A stretch of 54,103 bases of DNA from CAYQMF01 sp964418595 (GTDB taxonomy: Bacteria; Planctomycetota; UBA1135; UBA2386): positions 1 to 54,103 of the forward strand of contig CAYQMF010000032.1 of assembly GCA_964418595.1 (NCBI GenBank). The letters are read 5' to 3'. A program made the translations under genes and the position numbers. Shown here one piece after another: positions 40,621-49,122 of this stretch. The notes beneath the pieces are model-generated. The model made no database searches and was not told where the DNA came from. It saw only the letters and a program-made list of their open reading frames with translations. Every line of letters begins with the position of its first letter. Position 1 is the first letter of the stretch.

Positions 40621-41070
40621 GTGACGAGTCCCCGCCGAACCTCGAGACCACGCCTCCTCGCCCAGGTCCTCGCCTGGGTCGCGGTGCTGATCCTGAGTCT
40701 CGGGCTGCCGCGCCTGTTCGTGCTGTGCGTCGACGCGCACGGCGACGCGCATGTTGAACTGGTGCACGGCTCGGGCACGTGCTGCGCGCACGATCACGCG
40801 GGCGACGACGACGCAGACCCGAGTGACGATCGCGACCTCGCCGGTTGCCCGGATGGCGGATGCACGGACCTTTCGCTCGCCCTCGACACGGCGCCGATGC
40901 CGAAGGCCGCTGCCGCGGATCTCGAGGCGACGCCGGCGGCGTTGCTCGACGACGTAGCGCGTCTCGCCGCTTCGAGCTGGCCGACTCCCGCCGAGGGTCC
41001 GCCGACCACGGGACCCCCGCGCGTCGATCGACGCACCGTGCTGCGCAAGAGCACGGTCCTGCGGCTCTAG
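40621..41070 (+). CDS. Small membrane-anchored Cys/His/Asp-rich protein of the efflux operon
   Basis: The 149-residue product has one hydrophobic segment (about 12-35) ending in LFVLCVDAHGDAHVELVHG, followed by CCAHDH, an Asp-rich stretch (GDDDADPSDDRD) and CPDGGC, then an Ala/Pro-rich tail. The cluster of Cys, His and Asp after an export signal suggests a metal-binding protein in the periplasm. Small proteins with this layout (LC..DGHV..E, CC, CxxC, DxxL) often precede RND efflux genes in my experience of such operons; the function has not been named. It starts with the GTG at 40621 and is followed 67 bp later by the outer-membrane component gene. Confidence 0.75.
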   Translation: MTSPRRTSRPRLLAQVLAWVAVLILSLGLPRLFVLCVDAHGDAHVELVHGSGTCCAHDHAGDDDADPSDDRDLAGCPDGGCTDLSLALDTAPMPKAAAADLEATPAALLDDVARLAASSWPTPAEGPPTTGPPRVDRRTVLRKSTVLRL

Positions 41071-41137
41071 CGCGACGGTCAGCACGTCGGACGCCACGCG
41101 TCCGTTCCGTCGACCGTTGTCCTTCGCTGCCGTCCCG

Positions 41138-42502
41138 ATGACCGAACGCCGATTCGCCGTCCTCCTCTTCGCACTCGTTGCCGCGTGCCAGACCTACGCT
41201 CCGGCTCCCGTCGACGTCGAGGCGCACGCGCGTGAGTTCGCGGCGCGCGTGCCCGACCCGGTCGCCGTCGCCGCGTTCGCGGCGAGATTGCACCGGGCCG
41301 GCGACGCGAAGTTCGACCCCAGCGACGGATGCGGGCTCGACGAGGCGCGACTGCTCACGCTCTTCCTCGACCCGGAGCTGCACCAGGCGCGGCTGCGCGC
41401 CGGCGTCGCCGCGGCCGGCGCAGCGCACGCGGGTCTGTGGCCGGATCCGGCGCTGAACGGCGACTTCGCGCGGATCCTCGAGTCCGTCGCGCATCCCTGG
41501 ATCGCCGGCGGTGCGCTCGCGCTGACCCTGCCGATCACCGGGCGCTTGGGCCTCGAGAAAGACCTCGCCGACAGCGCGCACGCGCAGGCGCTGCTCGAGG
41601 CGCGGCTCGCCGAGGCGCACGCGCTCGATGGTCTCGACGCGCGGTGGGTGCGCTGGAGCGCGGCTCGCGTCCGCGTCGACCTGCTGCGCGAACTGGGCAT
41701 CGAGCTGACCGCGCTCGAGGCGATCGCAACCCGCCTCGCGGCCGCAGAGCTGATCACCAAGGTCGCGGCGCGCACGTTCACGCTGGAGCGAGTGACCCGC
41801 GAGGTCGAACTGTTGCGCGTCGAGGCCGAGGTCGCCGCGGCGGAGATCGAAGTGCGGCGGGCGATGGGGCTGCCGCCGGCGGCGACGCTGCGTCTCGTCC
41901 CCACGCTCGTCGCCGATGCGCGCGCCCCGGCCGCAGACGTCCGCGCCGCGCGCGTTCTCGCGGGACCGCGCGTCGCCGTGCGCCAGCGCGAACACGCGGT
42001 GGCCGAGCGCGCGCTTGCGCTCGCCATCCGCAAGCAGTGGCCGGAGCTGACGCTCCTGCCGGGCTTCTCGGAAGAAGACGCCCAGCCGCGCGTGACCCTG
42101 GGATTCACGCTGCCGCTGCCGCTGTGGAATGCCAACGCGCGCGAGATCGAGCAGGCGCGCGCGCAGCGCGACCTGGCGGCACAGGTCGTGCGCACGGAGG
42201 TGGAACACGTCCTTCAGGATCTCGCCCGCGCCGAGGTGGCGGCGCAGGCGGCGGCGGCGCAGCGCGCCCTGGTGGATGCGCAGCTCGTGCCGCTCGCCGC
42301 GCAGCAGATCGCCGACGCCCGGCGGCTCGCCGAGTTGGGTCAGCTCGATGCCATCCTCGTGCTCGACTCGCACCTGCGTGGCCATCAGGCCAAGACCGCC
42401 GCGGTCGACGCGGCGCTGGCGGAGGCCGAGGCCACCGTGCAGATCAACTCCCTGTTCTGGCCGACCCTCTCGGTCGGTGATGCCGGCGAGGTGTCGCGAT
42501 GA
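41138..42502 (+). CDS. TolC-family outer-membrane efflux lipoprotein
   Basis: The 454-residue product has a lipoprotein signal (lipobox VAAC, Cys17) and two long helical, Ala/Leu/Glu-rich hairpin domains (about 65-240 and 275-440) with strand-forming segments between (LTLPITGRLG, LGFTLPLPLWN). This is the outer-membrane factor architecture (CusC/CzcC, TolC) that forms the exit duct of tripartite pumps. The helices carry the usual LEARLAEAHAL and LRVEAEVAAAEIEVRRAMG patterns. The ATG at 41138 is chosen over a TTG at 41117 because it gives the lipoprotein signal. The stop forms an ATGA overlap with the adaptor gene. Confidence 0.88.
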   Translation: MTERRFAVLLFALVAACQTYAPAPVDVEAHAREFAARVPDPVAVAAFAARLHRAGDAKFDPSDGCGLDEARLLTLFLDPELHQARLRAGVAAAGAAHAGLWPDPALNGDFARILESVAHPWIAGGALALTLPITGRLGLEKDLADSAHAQALLEARLAEAHALDGLDARWVRWSAARVRVDLLRELGIELTALEAIATRLAAAELITKVAARTFTLERVTREVELLRVEAEVAAAEIEVRRAMGLPPAATLRLVPTLVADARAPAADVRAARVLAGPRVAVRQREHAVAERALALAIRKQWPELTLLPGFSEEDAQPRVTLGFTLPLPLWNANAREIEQARAQRDLAAQVVRTEVEHVLQDLARAEVAAQAAAAQRALVDAQLVPLAAQQIADARRLAELGQLDAILVLDSHLRGHQAKTAAVDAALAEAEATVQINSLFWPTLSVGDAGEVSR

Positions 42503-43908
42503 AGCTGATCCGTCCTTCCTTCTTGATCCACGGCCTGATCCTCGGCCTGCTCGTTTCGTGCCAGAAGCCGGCCCCGCCGGCGCCGGACCCCGAGCCGCCC
42601 CTCCCGAACAACCGCATCGCCGTGCCGGAAGCCGTACGCCGCAATCTCGGCATCGAGTTTGTGGCGGTGGAACGCCGCCGCGTGGCGCGCACGCTCCGAC
42701 TGCCGGGACACTTCGAACTCCTGCCGGCCGGCCGGCACGAGCACCGCACGCCGATCGCCGGTCGCGTCGAGGTGCGCGTGCAGCCCTTGCAGGTGGTGGC
42801 GGCGGGCGACGTGCTCTACCGCATCGACTCGCCCGACTGGCAACGGATGCAGCGTGAGCTCGGCGAGGTCGCCACCACCGTGCAGGTCGGCGAGGCCAGG
42901 ATCGAGGCCCTGCGGCCGCTGCTCGCCGCGCTGCAGGTGCACGAGGAGAGCCTGCGCGAGGCGATCGCGGTGATGGAGGCGAACATCGCGGTGCTCGAGG
43001 AGACCCGCCAGAGCGTGGGCGGGCAGACGCAGGAGATCGCCAGCGCCCGGGTGCAGGTCGCGCAGGTGCGCGCCAATCTCGCGGAAGGCACGGAGAAGCA
43101 CGCGGAGACGGAGGCGATGCTCGCGGAGCTGCAGGCCAACCTCGCGGCCGGGCGCGATCGCTTCGATCTTCTCCTGCATGCCGCCGCGACCCTGGTGTCG
43201 CGCGCGCCCGACGAACTGCGCGCCAGCGTCGAGGTCGCCGGCCGTTCGCTGCCCGCGTGGCGCGCGATGACCACGCTCGAGGTGCGGGCGATCACCGGAG
43301 GCGTCGCCGACCGGTTGCCGGTCGCGACCGGCGTGTGGGTCGACGCGGGCGACGTCGTCGTCACGGTCACCGATCTGCGCAAGGTCCGCTTCCGGGCCCG
43401 CGCGCTGCAGGGCGATCTCGCGCGGCTGCAGTCAGGACAGCCCGCCGTCGTCGTGCGCCCGGAGCTCACGACCGCGGACACCGACCGAGTCGTCGGTGCG
43501 CTGATGCTCGGCGTCGAGGCCGACCCCGCGCAGCGCACGCTCGACCTCTTCCTGCAACCTGACCGCGCGCTGGCCTGGGCACGCCCGGGCGTGGCCGGCT
43601 TCCTCGAGGTCGAGACCGACGGTGGCGGCGAGCCCGAACTCGCGGTGCCGTTGTCGGCGGTGATGCAGGACGGCCTCGACCGCGTGGTCTTCCGGCGCGA
43701 CCCGGCCGACCCCGACAAGGTCATCCGCCTCGAAGCCGATCTCGGCCGCGACGACGGGCGCTGGATCGAGCTCAAGAGCGGCGTCAAGGACGGCGACAGC
43801 GTCGTGCTGGCCGGGGCCTACGAGCTGATGCTCGCGAGTTCGGGCACGGTCACCAAGGGTGGCCACTTCCACGCCGACGGCACCTTCCACGCCGACGACC
43901 ACAAGTAG
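42499..43908 (+). CDS. RND efflux periplasmic adaptor (membrane fusion) lipoprotein
   Basis: The 469-residue protein has a lipobox (LVSC, Cys21), a lipoyl/barrel region split around a long coiled-coil hairpin (about 130-220), and a beta-barrel part with VEVRVQPLQVVAAGDVLYRI and GVWVDAGDVVVTVTD, as in CusB/CzcB-type adaptors. It connects the inner-membrane pump to the TolC-like duct in the periplasm. The last eleven residues are His rich (GGHFHADGTFHADDHK region) and may bind the exported metal. It overlaps the upstream gene by four bases and is followed after 7 bp by the pump gene. Confidence 0.9.
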   Translation: MKLIRPSFLIHGLILGLLVSCQKPAPPAPDPEPPLPNNRIAVPEAVRRNLGIEFVAVERRRVARTLRLPGHFELLPAGRHEHRTPIAGRVEVRVQPLQVVAAGDVLYRIDSPDWQRMQRELGEVATTVQVGEARIEALRPLLAALQVHEESLREAIAVMEANIAVLEETRQSVGGQTQEIASARVQVAQVRANLAEGTEKHAETEAMLAELQANLAAGRDRFDLLLHAAATLVSRAPDELRASVEVAGRSLPAWRAMTTLEVRAITGGVADRLPVATGVWVDAGDVVVTVTDLRKVRFRARALQGDLARLQSGQPAVVVRPELTTADTDRVVGALMLGVEADPAQRTLDLFLQPDRALAWARPGVAGFLEVETDGGGEPELAVPLSAVMQDGLDRVVFRRDPADPDKVIRLEADLGRDDGRWIELKSGVKDGDSVVLAGAYELMLASSGTVTKGGHFHADGTFHADDHK

Positions 43909-43915
43909 GCGCGCG

Positions 43916-46900
43916 ATGTTCCGCTCCCTCATCGTCTTCTCGTTGCGGCAGCCGGTGCTGGTGCTGCTGCTCGCCGCGGTGGTCCTGGCGCTCGCCGTCC
44001 ATCAGGTGCCGCGGATGCCCGTCGACGTGTTCCCGGAGCTGAACGCGCCGACGGTGGTGGTGCTCACGGAGGCTCCGGGCCTCGCCGCCGACGAGGTGGA
44101 GCAGAACGTGACCTTTCCGCTCGAGAACGCGGTCAACGGCCTGCCCGGCCTGCGGCGCGTGCGCAGCTCGAGCGCGATCGGGTTGTCGATCGTGTGGGTC
44201 GAGTTCGAGTGGGGCGAGGACATCTATCGCGCCCGCACGCTGGTCGCCGAGAAGCTCGCGAGCGTCCAGGGCGTGCTGCCGGCGAACGCCCACGCCGAGA
44301 TCACCCCGATCACTTCGATCACCGGCGAGATCATGCTCCTGTCGCTGTCGTCGCCCGCGGGCACGCAGACCGCGATGGAGGTGCGCGCCTACGCCGAGTT
44401 CGAGCTGCGCAACCTCCTGCTGGCGGTCCCCGGCGTGGCGCAGGTCGTGGCGCTCGGCGGTGAGCTGCCGGAGTACCAGATCCACGTGCGCCAGGAGCAA
44501 CTGCAGCTCTTTGACCTCACGATGGAAGACGTGGTCGCGGCTGCGCGCACGGCGCACAGCACCGCGGGTGCGGGCTACCTGCAAGACGTCGACGGCCTGG
44601 AACTGCCGGTGCGGCAGACCGGGCGCGTACGTTCCGTCGCCGACATCGCGGGCACCATCGTGCGCTACCGCGACGGCAGCCCGATCACCATCGGTCAGGT
44701 CGCCGACGTGGAGTTCGGCGCCGCGCTGCGGCGCGGCACGGCGTCGGAGGGCGGCAAGCCCGCCGTCGTGCTCGCGGTGCAGAAGTCGCCGGGGACCAAC
44801 ACGCTGCAGTTGACCGACGCGATCGACGCCAGGCTCGACCAGCTCGGCCAGGCGATGCCGTCGGGTCTCGTGCTCAACCGCCACGTGATGCGGCAGGCGG
44901 ACTTCATCCGGCTGTCGGTGCACAACCTCGTGAAGGTCCTGCGCGACGCGGCGATCTTCGTGTTCGTGATCCTGGTGCTGTTCCTGCTCGACGTGCGCAC
45001 CACGTTCATCACCCTCGCCGCGCTGCCGTTGAGTCTCGGCGCGGGCCTGCTCGTGCTGTGGGCCTTCGGCCTCTCGATCAACGTGATGACGCTCGGCGGG
45101 CTCGCGGTGGCGATCGGTGGACTGGTCGACGACGCGATCATCGACGTCGAGAACGTGTTCCGGCGGCTGCGCGAGAACGCGCTCAGGCCTCCGGCCGAGC
45201 GGGCCCGTGCCGCCGACGTCGTGTTCTCCGCGAGCAACGAGATCCGGCAACCGATGGTGTTCGCGACGGTGATCATCGTGATGGTGTTCGTGCCGTTGCT
45301 CTTCCTGCAAGGGCTGGAAGGACGGTTCTTCCGGCCGTTGGGGATCGCCTACATCGTCTCGACGCTGGCGTCGCTGCTCGTGGCGCTCACCGTCACGCCG
45401 GCGCTGTGTCGCTGCCTGCTGGCCAGAGTGGGTGCGCGTGGCCGGCACGGCGAAGGCGTGGTCGTGCGCTGGCTGAAGCGCTGGTACGAACCGTCGCTGC
45501 GCTGGGCGACCGGACGTGCCAAGACCGTGCTCGCCGGGGCCGCGCTCATGACCATCGGCAGCCTCGGCCTCGCGTCGACCTACGGCACGAGCTTCCTGCC
45601 GGAGTTCAACGAGGGGACCTTCACCGTGTTCTTGATGGCGCCGCCGGGCACGTCGCTCGCGGAGAGCGACCGGCTGGCCCGCGGCGTCGATGTGCAGTTG
45701 CAGGCGATCCCGGGCGTGCGCGCGGTCGTGCGCCGCACCGGACGCGCGGAGCGCGACGAGCACGCCGAGCCGGTGAGCAGCTCCGAGATCGAGGTATCGG
45801 TCCTGCCCGGCCACGACAAGCTCGCGGTGCGGCGTGCGATCGACGGTGTGCTGGCCGGCGTCCCGGGTATCACCACGAGCGTCGGCCAGCCGATCGAGCA
45901 TCGCCTGTCGCACGTCCTCTCCGGCACACCCGCGGCGATCGCGATCGTCGTGCAGGGCGACGACCTCTCCGTGCTGCGGCGGCTGGCGAAGGAGATCGAG
46001 GCCGTGCTGCACGCGCTGCCGGGCACCCGCGACGTCGCCGCCAACCGCGAGGTGATGATCACTTCGTTGCCGGTGCGCTACCGGCCGCAGGACCTCGCCG
46101 CGGTCGGGCTCAGTCCGGCGGCCGCGGCGGAGCAGGTCAAGGACGCGCTGATGGGGGAGACGGTCGCCGAGGTGAGCGAGGGCGTGCGTCGGTACGCGAT
46201 CACCGTGCGCCTGCACCCGGACGAACGTGCGCGTGTGGACGACGTCGGCAACCTCGTCCTGCGCGGCGCCGGCGGCGCGCAGGTCCGGCTGCGCGACGTC
46301 GCCGACATCGGTCGCGAACGGACGTCGAACCTGATCGCGCGCGAGAGCGCGCGCCGCAAGGCGGTGGTCTCCTGCAACGTGGCGGAGGGGCACAACCTCG
46401 GCCAGCTCGTGGAAGAGGTGCGCCAGCGGGTCGAGCCGATCGTGACTCGCGCTGGGTGCACGGTGGTCTTCGGTGGGCAGTTCGAGGCGCAGCAGTCGGC
46501 GAGCCGCACGATCCTCCTCATGGGCGGCCTCGTGATCCTCGTGATGCTGATGCTGATCCACGGCGCGCTGGGCTCGCTGCGCGCGGCGGTGCTGGTGATG
46601 GTGAACCTGCCACTGTCGTTGATCGGGGGCTTCCTCGCCATCTACCTCACCGAGTCGCCCGCGCTGATCGGCAACACGCTCGCGCTCTTTGGCCTGGGCG
46701 GGCACCGCTACGAGGCGCCGGTGATCTCGATCGCCAGCATGGTCGGCTTCATCACCTTGTTCGGGGTCGCGGTGCGCAACGGCATCCTGCTCGTGCGCCA
46801 TTATTTCGATCTGCTGCGCGAGGGCGTGGTGTTCACGGAGGCCGTGATGCGCGGCTCGCTCGAACGCCTCGCGCCGATCCTGATGACGGCGCTGGCCGCC

Positions 46901-47104
46901 GCACTCGGGCTCGTGCCCCTGGCCCTCGCCGCCGGCGAGCCCGGCAGCGAGATCCTCGCGCCGCTGTCGGTCGTCGTGCTCGGCGGCCTCCTGTCGTCTA
47001 CCTTCCTCAATCTCCTCGTCGTGCCGGCGGGCTTCTTCCTGATGTTCCGCAACGCGCACGCCGGAAGTCCGACCCTGTCTTCGACCCCGATCCAGTCCCC
47101 ATGA
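43916..47104 (+). CDS. RND efflux pump, heavy-metal (CusA/CzcA) type
   Basis: The 1062-residue inner-membrane protein has twelve membrane segments and two large periplasmic loops. Transmembrane segment 4 carries GGLAVAIGGLVDDAIIDVENVFRRL with Asp405, Asp406, Asp410 and Glu412, the proton-relay residues of the heavy-metal RND subfamily. The N-terminal part shows MPVDVFPELNAPTV, and the pore region VTFPLENAVNGLPGL, both typical of CusA/CzcA. It drives proton-coupled export of metal ions (or possibly another cation) from periplasm to outside together with the adaptor and TolC-like gene products. The ATG at 43916 precedes MFRSLIVFSLRQPV; its stop overlaps the ATG of the next gene. Confidence 0.95.
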   Translation: MFRSLIVFSLRQPVLVLLLAAVVLALAVHQVPRMPVDVFPELNAPTVVVLTEAPGLAADEVEQNVTFPLENAVNGLPGLRRVRSSSAIGLSIVWVEFEWGEDIYRARTLVAEKLASVQGVLPANAHAEITPITSITGEIMLLSLSSPAGTQTAMEVRAYAEFELRNLLLAVPGVAQVVALGGELPEYQIHVRQEQLQLFDLTMEDVVAAARTAHSTAGAGYLQDVDGLELPVRQTGRVRSVADIAGTIVRYRDGSPITIGQVADVEFGAALRRGTASEGGKPAVVLAVQKSPGTNTLQLTDAIDARLDQLGQAMPSGLVLNRHVMRQADFIRLSVHNLVKVLRDAAIFVFVILVLFLLDVRTTFITLAALPLSLGAGLLVLWAFGLSINVMTLGGLAVAIGGLVDDAIIDVENVFRRLRENALRPPAERARAADVVFSASNEIRQPMVFATVIIVMVFVPLLFLQGLEGRFFRPLGIAYIVSTLASLLVALTVTPALCRCLLARVGARGRHGEGVVVRWLKRWYEPSLRWATGRAKTVLAGAALMTIGSLGLASTYGTSFLPEFNEGTFTVFLMAPPGTSLAESDRLARGVDVQLQAIPGVRAVVRRTGRAERDEHAEPVSSSEIEVSVLPGHDKLAVRRAIDGVLAGVPGITTSVGQPIEHRLSHVLSGTPAAIAIVVQGDDLSVLRRLAKEIEAVLHALPGTRDVAANREVMITSLPVRYRPQDLAAVGLSPAAAAEQVKDALMGETVAEVSEGVRRYAITVRLHPDERARVDDVGNLVLRGAGGAQVRLRDVADIGRERTSNLIARESARRKAVVSCNVAEGHNLGQLVEEVRQRVEPIVTRAGCTVVFGGQFEAQQSASRTILLMGGLVILVMLMLIHGALGSLRAAVLVMVNLPLSLIGGFLAIYLTESPALIGNTLALFGLGGHRYEAPVISIASMVGFITLFGVAVRNGILLVRHYFDLLREGVVFTEAVMRGSLERLAPILMTALAAALGLVPLALAAGEPGSEILAPLSVVVLGGLLSSTFLNLLVVPAGFFLMFRNAHAGSPTLSSTPIQSP

Positions 47105-47547
47105 AGACCACCCTGATCGCATCGTGCTTCGCCGCTCTCGTTCTCGCTGCTTGCAGTGGCGAGACCACGTCTGTCAACAAGCCCGTCGACTCCGGCGGTG
47201 CCGCCACCGGGCACGAACGCGAACACGGCGAGCGCCAGGCACTCGGCGGTGTCGTCATCGGCCCGCACACGATCAGTGTGTTCCAACTGGGCGGGGTCCC
47301 GGCCGGCAAGGAAGCCGACTTCGACCTCGACTTCCCCGCCGGCAAGCCGTTGCCCGGCACCGTGCGCGGCTGGATCGGCGAGGAGTCCGGCAAGGGCTCG
47401 ATGAAGGTGCGCTTCGCCAAGGAGACCGACACGCGCATGCACGGTCATCCGGAGGTACCGTCGCCGCTGGCTGCGGGCAGCCGGTTCTGGCTCGAGATCG
47501 AGGCAGACGGCAGCGTCGTGAAGGGCTCGGTCGCGATCAAGCCGTGA
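47101..47547 (+). CDS. Small lipoprotein at the end of the efflux operon
   Basis: The 148-residue protein has a lipobox (LAAC, Cys18) and a short beta-rich mature part with His-rich stretches (GHEREHGERQ and MHGHPEVP). It is the last gene of the RND operon, sharing four bases with the pump stop (ATGA). The fold, with GPHTISVFQLGGVPAGKEADFDLDF, resembles an immunoglobulin-like sandwich. A periplasmic metal-binding or chaperone role is inferred from position and His content. Its stop is 7 bp from the stop of the convergent xthA gene. Confidence 0.75.
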   Translation: MKTTLIASCFAALVLAACSGETTSVNKPVDSGGAATGHEREHGERQALGGVVIGPHTISVFQLGGVPAGKEADFDLDFPAGKPLPGTVRGWIGEESGKGSMKVRFAKETDTRMHGHPEVPSPLAAGSRFWLEIEADGSVVKGSVAIKP

Positions 47548-47554
47548 CCGCGGA

Positions 47555-48325
47555 TCAGCGCCGCAGCGTCGCGATCACGGGCACGTGGTCGCTGGGGGTC
47601 TTGCCCTCGCGCTGGTCGCGATCGATGGCGACGCCGCTGCAGGTGTCGAGCGCGGCCGGCGTCATGAGCATGTGGTCGATGCGGAGGCCCTGGTCGCGCT
47701 GGAAGCCGCCGCCGCGGTAGTCCCACCAGGTGAAGTGGCCAGCCTCCTCGTGGAAGCGGCGGAACGCGTCGTGCAGGCCGTAGCCCATGAGATCCGCAAG
47801 GGCCGCGCGTTCCTCGCTCGAGCAGTGCAGGTGCTCGCGCAGGCCGACCGGGTCGAACACGTCGCGGTCGTCGAAGGTGACGTTGAAGTCGCCGCACACG
47901 ACGAGCCGCTCGCCCTGCGGGTAGCGATCGGCGAGGAAGGCGCGCAGGCGGTCGAACCACGCCAGCTTGGCCGCGAACTTCTCGTGACCAACGGCAGTGC
48001 CGTTGGGCGCGTACACGCACACCACGATCAGGTCTTCGACGATGCCCGCGATGACCCGACGCTCCGCGTCGGCGTCGTCGTCGGGCAGGCCCTTCACCAC
48101 GTCTTCGATCGGCTGCTTGCTGAGGATCGCCACGCCGTTGTAGGTGGGCTGGCCGAAGACCTCGAGGTTGTAGCCCGCGTCTTCGAGCGGCTCGCGCGGG
48201 AACTGATGGTCGGCCACCTTGGTCTCCTGCAGGCACGCGATGTCGGGGCTGGCCCGATCGAGCCAGTCGAGCACCCGGGACAGGCGGGCGCGGACCGAGT
48301 TGACGTTCCAGGTGGCGAGCTTCAT
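47555..48325 (-). CDS. xthA: Exodeoxyribonuclease III
   Basis: The 256-residue protein matches the ExoIII/AP-endonuclease family: WNVNSVRARL (residues 6-15), LQETK (34-38 region) with the metal-binding Glu, VYAPNG, CGDFNVTFDDRDV with the catalytic Asp/Asn pair, and the C-terminal PSDHVPV with the His of the active site. It repairs abasic and 3'-blocked DNA. The ATG at 48325 gives the normal MKLATWNVN start; another ATG 15 bases upstream lies inside an inverted repeat. It is divergent from the PDZ lipoprotein gene. Confidence 0.96.
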   Translation of the reverse strand: MKLATWNVNSVRARLSRVLDWLDRASPDIACLQETKVADHQFPREPLEDAGYNLEVFGQPTYNGVAILSKQPIEDVVKGLPDDDADAERRVIAGIVEDLIVVCVYAPNGTAVGHEKFAAKLAWFDRLRAFLADRYPQGERLVVCGDFNVTFDDRDVFDPVGLREHLHCSSEERAALADLMGYGLHDAFRRFHEEAGHFTWWDYRGGGFQRDQGLRIDHMLMTPAALDTCSGVAIDRDQREGKTPSDHVPVIATLRR

Positions 48326-48330
48326 GCGCG

Positions 48331-48352
48331 CGCCAAGCATGGTCGCTTGGCG
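48331..48352. promoter_or_regulatory. 8-bp inverted repeat upstream of xthA
   Basis: CGCCAAGC (48331-48338) and GCTTGGCG (48345-48352) are perfect inverted repeats with a 6-base spacer, starting 5 bp before the minus-strand ATG of xthA and lying in the divergent gap with the PDZ lipoprotein gene. It could be an operator for one or both genes, or a hairpin in the xthA leader. Confidence 0.4.
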
Positions 48353-48433
48353 GAACGCGGGCAACAGGCTGGCACGGCGTGCGGTCTGCCCGATGCCTTG
48401 CAATCGGGGAGAGCGGGGCGTTCAGTGACGCGC

Positions 48434-48895
48434 ATGCGCGCCGTCGCCACCGCCTCCCTCCTCGCCGCCCTCCTGTTCGGAGCCTGCAGCGCTCCCGACA
48501 CCCCCGCTCCCAAGCCCGACGTCGAACCCAAGGTCGTCGCGCCGACGAACCCGCACGTCGGCGTCGGTGCCGCGGCGCCCGATACGCCGGTCCAGGCCGA
48601 CCCGGTCGCCGACAACCCGCACGCCGGCTCGCCGGGCATGAACTTCATGCCGGACTACGAGGGCGACGGCACCGGCCTGCGCGTCGCGGAGGTGGGACCT
48701 GGCGGCGCCGCCGAGAAGTGCGGGCTGCGCGAGGGCGACGTGATCACCAGGTTCGGCGGGCTGGCCGTGCGCGACGTACACGACTACATGGCGGCGCTCG
48801 GCACGACGAAGTCGGGCGACAAGATCAAGATCGAGATCAAGCGCGGCGGCGAGACGATGACGCTGGACGCGCAGGTTGGCGTGAGCAGGCGCTGA
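48434..48895 (+). CDS. PDZ-domain lipoprotein
   Basis: The 153-residue protein has a lipobox (FGAC, Cys18), a Pro/Ala/Asp-rich linker (about 20-70), and one PDZ domain (about 72-148: GTGLRVAEVGPGGAAEKCGLREGDVITRFGG, broken here into GLRVAEVGPGG and KCGLREGDVITRFGG). It lacks a protease domain, so it is likely a periplasmic binding or adaptor protein. The start at 48434 is the ATG; an in-frame GTG lies at 48425. It is divergent from xthA. Convergent to the small gene at 48944-49099. Confidence 0.8.
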   Translation: MRAVATASLLAALLFGACSAPDTPAPKPDVEPKVVAPTNPHVGVGAAAPDTPVQADPVADNPHAGSPGMNFMPDYEGDGTGLRVAEVGPGGAAEKCGLREGDVITRFGGLAVRDVHDYMAALGTTKSGDKIKIEIKRGGETMTLDAQVGVSRR

Positions 48896-48943
48896 CGCCG
48901 CGCGCGGTGTGCGCGACACCCTCGTGCGCGCGGTGTCCGGGCT

Positions 48944-49099
48944 CTACGCGAAGGATGCGCGCCGCTCTGCTTCCTGTGCCGCGTCGGCAAGCTCGTCGAG
49001 GAACGCACCGTCGAAGACACCGGCGAGCAGGACGGCCTCGATGCGTCGGCGCGCCAACTCCTCGGCGCCGCCGCCGTGCAGGGTCGGCTGCGCCGCCAC
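48944..49099 (-). CDS. Small protein (51 residues), unknown
   Basis: A short frame on the minus strand begins with a GTG at 49099 and stops at 48944-48946. The product has a helix-rich, charged sequence (GGGAEELARRRIEAVLLAG, LDELADAAQEAERRAS) with a normal high-GC third-position pattern. It starts 23 bp after the stop of the secreted protein on the same strand. The opposite strand in this stretch also looks coding-like in one frame but has no usable start codon there. It is a weak but real candidate for a small gene; no family is recognised. Confidence 0.4.
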   Translation of the reverse strand: MAAQPTLHGGGAEELARRRIEAVLLAGVFDGAFLDELADAAQEAERRASFA

Positions 49100-49122
49100 C
49101 GGCTGCCGGTCACCGGCGAGGG

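Noticed and set aside
43850..47122. A very long open frame on the strand opposite the RND pump and others like it opposite the large proteases (10610-12370 and 35555-39238)
   Set aside because: In DNA this GC rich, antisense frames stay open because stop codons are rare. Their products are strings of Arg, Ala, Gly, His and Asp with no domain, and real genes with full motif sets lie opposite.
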